Shown here: piece by piece, positions 60,018 through 64,000 of the stretch
How positions within the stretch are numbered: position 1 is the first letter of the stretch
Layout of the letters: every line of letters starts with the position of its first letter
Origin: Herbaspirillum sp. CF444
Lineage (GTDB): Bacteria; Pseudomonadota; Gammaproteobacteria; Burkholderiales; Burkholderiaceae_D
Assembly: GCF_000282135.1 (NCBI RefSeq)
Contig: NZ_AKJW01000088.1
Location: 1 to 64,000 of the forward strand
Length of the DNA stretch: 64,000 nt
Direction of reading: 5' to 3'
Program-made: the position numbers and the translations under genes
Notes under the pieces: generated by a model
Seen by the model: the letters and a program-made list of their open reading frames with translations, nothing else
Told to the model about the DNA's origin: nothing
Databases searched by the model: none

Positions 60018-60698
60018 ATGCTGATCATTTTTCTCAAGGCCGTCCTGCTGATTCCGGTGACCTTGCTGCCGATCCTTAATCCTTTCGGCATTGCGCCGGT
60101 CTTCGCCAATCTGCTCGGCGATGTGCCGCGCCAGGTGGAGAAGCGCGTTGCGCGCCAGGTCGCCATCAATTGCTGGTTCCTGCTGGTCGGCGCCATTTTC
60201 ATCGGCTCGCATGTGCTGACTTTCTTCGGCATCTCCTTGCCTATCGTGCGAATCGGCGGCGGACTTTTGGTGGCGGTGTCGGGCTGGCGCCTGCTGAGCG
60301 ACAACGAGCATGAATCGTCGATCAAGACGCAGGTCGCCAAAACCTATGACGACGAATCCAATGAAGAACTCAAGGCGCGCAGTTTTTATCCGATCAGCTT
60401 CCCGCTGACGGTCGGCCCCGGCACGATTGCGGCTTCGATCACCCTGGGTGCGAACACGCCGGCGCGGCTGGTGGACTGGGTCATGTCGATCGGCAGCGCT
60501 GCGCTGGGATCGGCGCTGACGGTGCTGGTGGTGTATCTGTGTTACCGCTCGGCCAACAAGATCGTGAGTTTGCTGGGACGGTTGGGCACCATGGTGGTGC
60601 TGCGTTTGTCCGCCTTCATCCTGTTGTGCATCGGGATACAGATTTTCTGGTCCGGTTTCACCGGCCTGCTGGTCGAAACCGGCTTGCTGCCGCCCTGA
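60018..60698 (+). CDS. MarC-family integral membrane protein
   Basis: 226 residues with six membrane segments: LIIFLKAVLLIPVTLLPILNPFGIAPVFANLL with the conserved N-P-x-G, FLLVGAIFIGSHVLTFFGISLPIVRIGGGLLVAVSGWRLL, then FYPISFPLTVGPGTIAASITLG, the second conserved G-P-G motif. MarC proteins are poorly understood inner-membrane proteins; the old drug-resistance link is not supported. It converges on the Lon-N gene with 15 bp between. Confidence 0.9.
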   Translation: MLIIFLKAVLLIPVTLLPILNPFGIAPVFANLLGDVPRQVEKRVARQVAINCWFLLVGAIFIGSHVLTFFGISLPIVRIGGGLLVAVSGWRLLSDNEHESSIKTQVAKTYDDESNEELKARSFYPISFPLTVGPGTIAASITLGANTPARLVDWVMSIGSAALGSALTVLVVYLCYRSANKIVSLLGRLGTMVVLRLSAFILLCIGIQIFWSGFTGLLVETGLLPP

Positions 60699-60713
60699 AC
60701 AAATCCAAGAATC

Positions 60714-61328
60714 TCAGTGCAGCAGGCCGCGCTCGCCGAGCAAGTCTTGCACCAGTTCCAGACGCAGCACCGGATTGTCGAGCGCGAGCAGGTTTTGTTT
60801 TTGTTCCACGCTCATCGGCAGCATCTCGCTCCAGCGATTGGCGACCCAGCCGCAATCGTCGAGCCGGTAAGGCGATGCGACCGGGATGTCGCTTTCCGGA
60901 ATCGAATGATTCTTCAGCGACGCCAGCAGGTTCATCAAGGCCGTCACGGTGTTTTGCAATTCTTCCGGCACGGCCACGGTCTGGTCTTTTTCCAGCGGTT
61001 CGACCTGGGCCATCCACAGACCGTGCTTGAGCTGTTCCTTGGAGGTCACGCGAAAACGCGTGGTGCCGCTGCAGGAAATACGCAACAGGCCCTGCACCGG
61101 CGCCGACCATTCATTGATATGCGCCAGCGTGCCGACGGAGACGAAGGTTTCCACCTGGCCGGGCCGGCGTACTTCATTGCCCGACGTCAGCGCGACGACG
61201 CCGAACGAGGTGCCGTTGGCGATGCACTTGTTGATCATGTCCAGATAGCGCACTTCAAAGATCTGCAGTGGAAGACGACCGTCCGGAAAGAGCGCAGAGC
61301 CCAGCGGAAAAAGCGGGATGGTGTTCAT
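60714..61328 (-). CDS. Stand-alone Lon N-terminal (substrate-binding) domain protein
   Basis: 204 residues from ATG 61328. IPLFPLGSALFPDGRLPLQIFEVRYLDMI is the classic Lon-N opening, with FGVVALTSGNEVRRPG and VGTLAHINEW following, and a helical C-terminal part. No AAA+ or protease domain. Related single-domain proteins are found in many bacteria with unknown role, perhaps substrate delivery. It lies 35 bp after spoVR on the same strand, so it may belong to the yeaG-yeaH-spoVR stress transcript. Confidence 0.87.
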   Translation of the reverse strand: MNTIPLFPLGSALFPDGRLPLQIFEVRYLDMINKCIANGTSFGVVALTSGNEVRRPGQVETFVSVGTLAHINEWSAPVQGLLRISCSGTTRFRVTSKEQLKHGLWMAQVEPLEKDQTVAVPEELQNTVTALMNLLASLKNHSIPESDIPVASPYRLDDCGWVANRWSEMLPMSVEQKQNLLALDNPVLRLELVQDLLGERGLLH

Positions 61329-61363
61329 GAACTGGATTTGCCGGATGATGTTCAAAAGCGCAC

Positions 61364-62905
61364 CTAAGTTCGCAAGACATAACGGTTGTCGCTGATGCAT
61401 TCATAGCGCTGCACGATGTAGCCGTTGTCGTCGACGCTTTCCAGGTAGACGTCGAACTGCCACAGCCGCGCCATGTGACGCAGGACTTCATTGGTGCTGT
61501 CGCCCAGCGAGCGGCCGTCGCTGCGGAAGTGGCGCAAGGTCAGGCTGCGGTTGCCGCGCGTATTGACCGACCACACCTGGATATTGGGTTCGCGATGGTT
61601 GATGTCGTACTGGCGCGACAAGGCTTGCCGCACATATTGATAGCCGCTTTGATTGTGAATCGCCGAGACTTCCAGCTCGCTGCGGCTCTCATCGTCGAGC
61701 ACGGCGAACATGCGCATGTCGCGCATCAGCTTGGGCGACAGGTATTGCGCGACGAAGCTTTCGTCCTTGAAGTTGCGCATGACGTAGTGCAGCGTGTCCA
61801 GCCAGTTGCTGCCGGCCATGTCGGGAAACCATTCCTTGTCTTCGTCGGTCGGGTTTTCGCAGATGCGGCGGATATCGCTCATCATCGAAAAGCCCAGCGC
61901 ATACGGATTGATGCCGTTGTAATACGGCTTGGTGATCGGCGGCTGGAACACCACGTTGCTGTGCGAGTGCAGGAATTCCATCATGAAGCTGTCGGTCAGC
62001 TTGCCCTGGTCGTACATGGTGTTGAGCAGGGTGTAATGCCAGAACGTCGCCCAGCCTTCGTTCATGACCTGGGTTTGTCGTTGCGGGTAAAAATACTGAC
62101 CGACCTTGCGCACGATGCGGATGACCTCACGCTCCCACGATTCCAGCAGCGGCGCATTCTTTTCGGCGAAATACAGCAGGTTCTCCTGCGGTTCCGGCGG
62201 AAAGCGTTCTTCGACCTGGGCGGCGGCGGTTTCCTTCTTCGCCGGCAAGGTACGCCACAATTCATTGACCTGGGATTGCGCATAGGCTTCGCGTTCTTGC
62301 TGCTGGGCGCGCTCTTGCGCCAGCGACAGCCGTTGCGGGCGCTTGTAGCGGTCGACGCCGTAATTCATCAACGCATGGCAGGAATCGAGCAACTCCTCGA
62401 CGCGGTCGAAACCATGGCGTTCTTCGCATTCGGCGATATAGCTCTTGGCGTAGACCAGGTAATCGATGATGGCGCTGGCGTCGGTCCACAGCTGGAACAG
62501 ATAGTTGCCCTTGAAAAACGAATTGTGCCCATACGCCGCGTGCGCCACCACCAGCGCCTGCATGGTCATCGTGTTCTCTTCCATCAGATAGGCGATGCAG
62601 GGATTGGAATTGATCACGATTTCGTAAGCAAGACCCATCTGGCCGCGCTTGTAGTCGCGTTCCGTGGCGAGGAAGTGCTTGCCGAACGACCAGTGGCGAT
62701 AGTTGACCGGCATGCCGGAGGAAGCGTAAGCGTCCATCATCTGCTCGGCCGAGATGATTTCCAGCTGGATCGGATAGATATCCAGTTTGTAGCTTGCCGC
62801 CACCTTGGCGATTTCTTCGTTGTAGCGCTCGATCAGCTCGAAGCTCCAGTCCGAAGGGCAAGGCAGGGGATCATGTTTGATCGGCGTGTTCAGTCGCGTA
62901 TTCAT
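61364..62905 (-). CDS. spoVR: SpoVR-family protein (YcgB-like)
   Basis: 513 residues, near the 510 of E. coli YcgB. WSFELIERYNEEIAKVAASYKLDIYPIQLEIISAEQMMDAY in parts, NYRHWSFGKHF, YEIVINSNPCIAYLMEENTM, HAAYGHNSFFKGN, NEGWATFWHYTLLNTMYDQG and NPYALGFSMMSDI are the family blocks. The His/Glu-rich pattern looks like a metal site, which is inference. SpoVR proteins work with YeaG (PrkA kinase) and YeaH in starvation or stress. The ATG overlaps the yeaH stop (ATGA). Confidence 0.95.
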   Translation of the reverse strand: MNTRLNTPIKHDPLPCPSDWSFELIERYNEEIAKVAASYKLDIYPIQLEIISAEQMMDAYASSGMPVNYRHWSFGKHFLATERDYKRGQMGLAYEIVINSNPCIAYLMEENTMTMQALVVAHAAYGHNSFFKGNYLFQLWTDASAIIDYLVYAKSYIAECEERHGFDRVEELLDSCHALMNYGVDRYKRPQRLSLAQERAQQQEREAYAQSQVNELWRTLPAKKETAAAQVEERFPPEPQENLLYFAEKNAPLLESWEREVIRIVRKVGQYFYPQRQTQVMNEGWATFWHYTLLNTMYDQGKLTDSFMMEFLHSHSNVVFQPPITKPYYNGINPYALGFSMMSDIRRICENPTDEDKEWFPDMAGSNWLDTLHYVMRNFKDESFVAQYLSPKLMRDMRMFAVLDDESRSELEVSAIHNQSGYQYVRQALSRQYDINHREPNIQVWSVNTRGNRSLTLRHFRSDGRSLGDSTNEVLRHMARLWQFDVYLESVDDNGYIVQRYECISDNRYVLRT

Positions 62906-64000
62906 GCATGGACCTGCTTTTCAAAAAGTTCGCGGAAGACGGGATAGATTTCAGCAGCCGATTGCACTTTCTTCATCGCAAAATGCGGATGTTCGGCCAA
63001 CAGTTGCGTGTACTCGGTCCACAGATTCTGTTCCGGTTCGGCCACCTGGATATAGGCGAAGTAGCGGCACATCGGCAGGATGGCTTCTTCCAGGATGCTC
63101 CGGCATTTCGGCGAATCGTCGTTCCAGTTGTCGCCGTCGGATGCCTGGGCGCCGTAGATATTCCATTCGCTGGCCGGGTAGCGCGTCTTGATGATGTCCT
63201 GCATCAGTTCCAGTGCGCTCGACACCACGGTGCCGCCGCTTTCCTGCGAATGGAAGAAAGTGTCCTCATCGACCTCGTCGGCACGCGTGTGATGGCGGAT
63301 GAAGACGACTTCGATGTGTTCATAGTTGCGTGTCAGGAACAGGTAAAGCAGGATGAAGAAGCGTTTCGACAGATCCTTGCGCTGTTCGTCCATCGAGCCC
63401 GACACGTCCATCACGCAAAACATCACGGCGCGGCTCGACGGTTGCGGCTGGCGCACGCGATTGACGTAGCGCAGATCGAACGGATCGATGAAAGGGATGC
63501 GCCAGATGCGGCCCTTGAGGTGATGGATTTCTTCTTCCAGCAGCAGGATTTCCGGGCGCTTGTCGGCGGGATCCTTTTGCAGGTCGCACAGTTGTTCTTC
63601 CAGTTCGCGCAGTTTGGCGACAAGGGGGCCGCCCAGCGCAATGCGCCGGCCCAGCGAGCTGCGCAGCGAACGCACGATGTCGATGTTGTTGGGCGAACCG
63701 TCGACCGAATAACCGGCGCGCATGTTCTTCCAGTTGGGGATCGACATCAGATTGGTCTGGATCAGGCGCGGCAATTCCAGGTCTTCGAAGAAGTACTGCA
63801 TGAATTCTTCGCGCGACAACTCGAAGGTGAAGTCGTCCTGGCCCTCGCCCTCATTGCTGGCGGTGCTGCCGCCATCGCCGGAACCGCCGCTGCGGCGCGG
63901 AATGCGGTCGCCTTGCAGATAGTCCTGATTGCCCGGATGCACGATTTCGCGCTTGCCGCCGCGGCCGTGGTGGAAGGCCGGTTCGGAAATATCCTTGCGC
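62902..64000 (-). CDS. yeaH: YeaH-type DUF444 protein (5' end outside window)
   Basis: The frame is open through base 64000 (reading RKDISEPAFHHGRGG just before GKREIVHPGN), so only the N-terminus is missing; 365 residues are visible. SREEFMQYFFEDLELP, then a von Willebrand A-like domain with MFCVMDVSGSMDEQRKDL (MIDAS-type D-x-S-x-S), VVFIRHHTRADEVDEDTFF and GGTVVSSALELMQDII are typical of DUF444. It forms a stress unit with YeaG kinase and SpoVR. A yeaG gene is expected just past the right edge. Confidence 0.93.
   Translation of the reverse strand, partial: RKDISEPAFHHGRGGKREIVHPGNQDYLQGDRIPRRSGGSGDGGSTASNEGEGQDDFTFELSREEFMQYFFEDLELPRLIQTNLMSIPNWKNMRAGYSVDGSPNNIDIVRSLRSSLGRRIALGGPLVAKLRELEEQLCDLQKDPADKRPEILLLEEEIHHLKGRIWRIPFIDPFDLRYVNRVRQPQPSSRAVMFCVMDVSGSMDEQRKDLSKRFFILLYLFLTRNYEHIEVVFIRHHTRADEVDEDTFFHSQESGGTVVSSALELMQDIIKTRYPASEWNIYGAQASDGDNWNDDSPKCRSILEEAILPMCRYFAYIQVAEPEQNLWTEYTQLLAEHPHFAMKKVQSAAEIYPVFRELFEKQVHA

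Overview
The window is GC-rich, densely coded chromosomal DNA from a betaproteobacterium, most likely Oxalobacteraceae (Herbaspirillum-like). This is inferred from the complete atpIBEFHAGDC operon, the hemE-priA and argS-SPOR-dsbA neighbourhoods, a cytochrome c5-type protein and the general look of the proteins; no database search was possible. No transposase, integrase, phage structural gene or CRISPR array was seen. The window cuts two genes: glmU at the left edge and a yeaH-like gene at the right edge.

Region 1 (0.9-15.3 kb) is a surface-polysaccharide locus. It carries a GT4 glycosyltransferase, a GT31-like protein, a large two-domain glycosyltransferase, a rightward CDP-sugar operon (glucose-1-phosphate cytidylyltransferase, RmlC-like epimerase, C-methyltransferase, DUF4422-like protein) and a leftward operon rfbG-galE-rfbB-rfbA-rfbC-rfbD. 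Together they can supply dTDP-L-rhamnose, UDP-galactose and a CDP-6-deoxyhexose that is probably C-methylated. One domain of about 280 residues occurs in two proteins of the locus with different partners.

Region 2 (15.6-29.5 kb) is housekeeping and envelope stress. It has ttcA, folB with a PTR1-like folM, a MidA-type methyltransferase, a two-component system next to a Deg-family protease that has a direct-repeat operator-like site in its promoter, a kefF-kefC pair, a C26 amidotransferase-type hydrolase, a yqjD/yqjE/yqjK-like trio, an OmpA-type lipoprotein and a cytochrome c. A tRNA-Arg(CCG) follows.

Region 3 (30.0-46.9 kb) holds the ATP synthase operon behind a strong sigma70-type promoter, then a CoA-binding protein, a PPK2 kinase, an SGNH hydrolase, a periplasmic PheC-type dehydratase, hemE, priA and argS. 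The hemE-priA gap (41.7-42.4 kb) is AT-rich and contains two diverged copies of a unit of about 255 bp, offset by 376-380 bp. Each copy carries one TTATGCACA and an inverted pair of DnaA-box sequences. This origin-like or DnaA-titration-like element is the most striking non-coding feature here.

Region 4 (47-64 kb) has an FtsN/DedD-like SPOR protein, dsbA, an SDR, fmt without def, a LysR regulator facing a cupin and an isochorismatase-type hydrolase, an orphan GT2, an mtnN-like nucleosidase divergent from metH, a WGR-domain protein, an MFS transporter, a MarC protein, a Lon-N-domain protein and spoVR-yeaH. A terminator-like hairpin lies between the metH promoter and its start codon.
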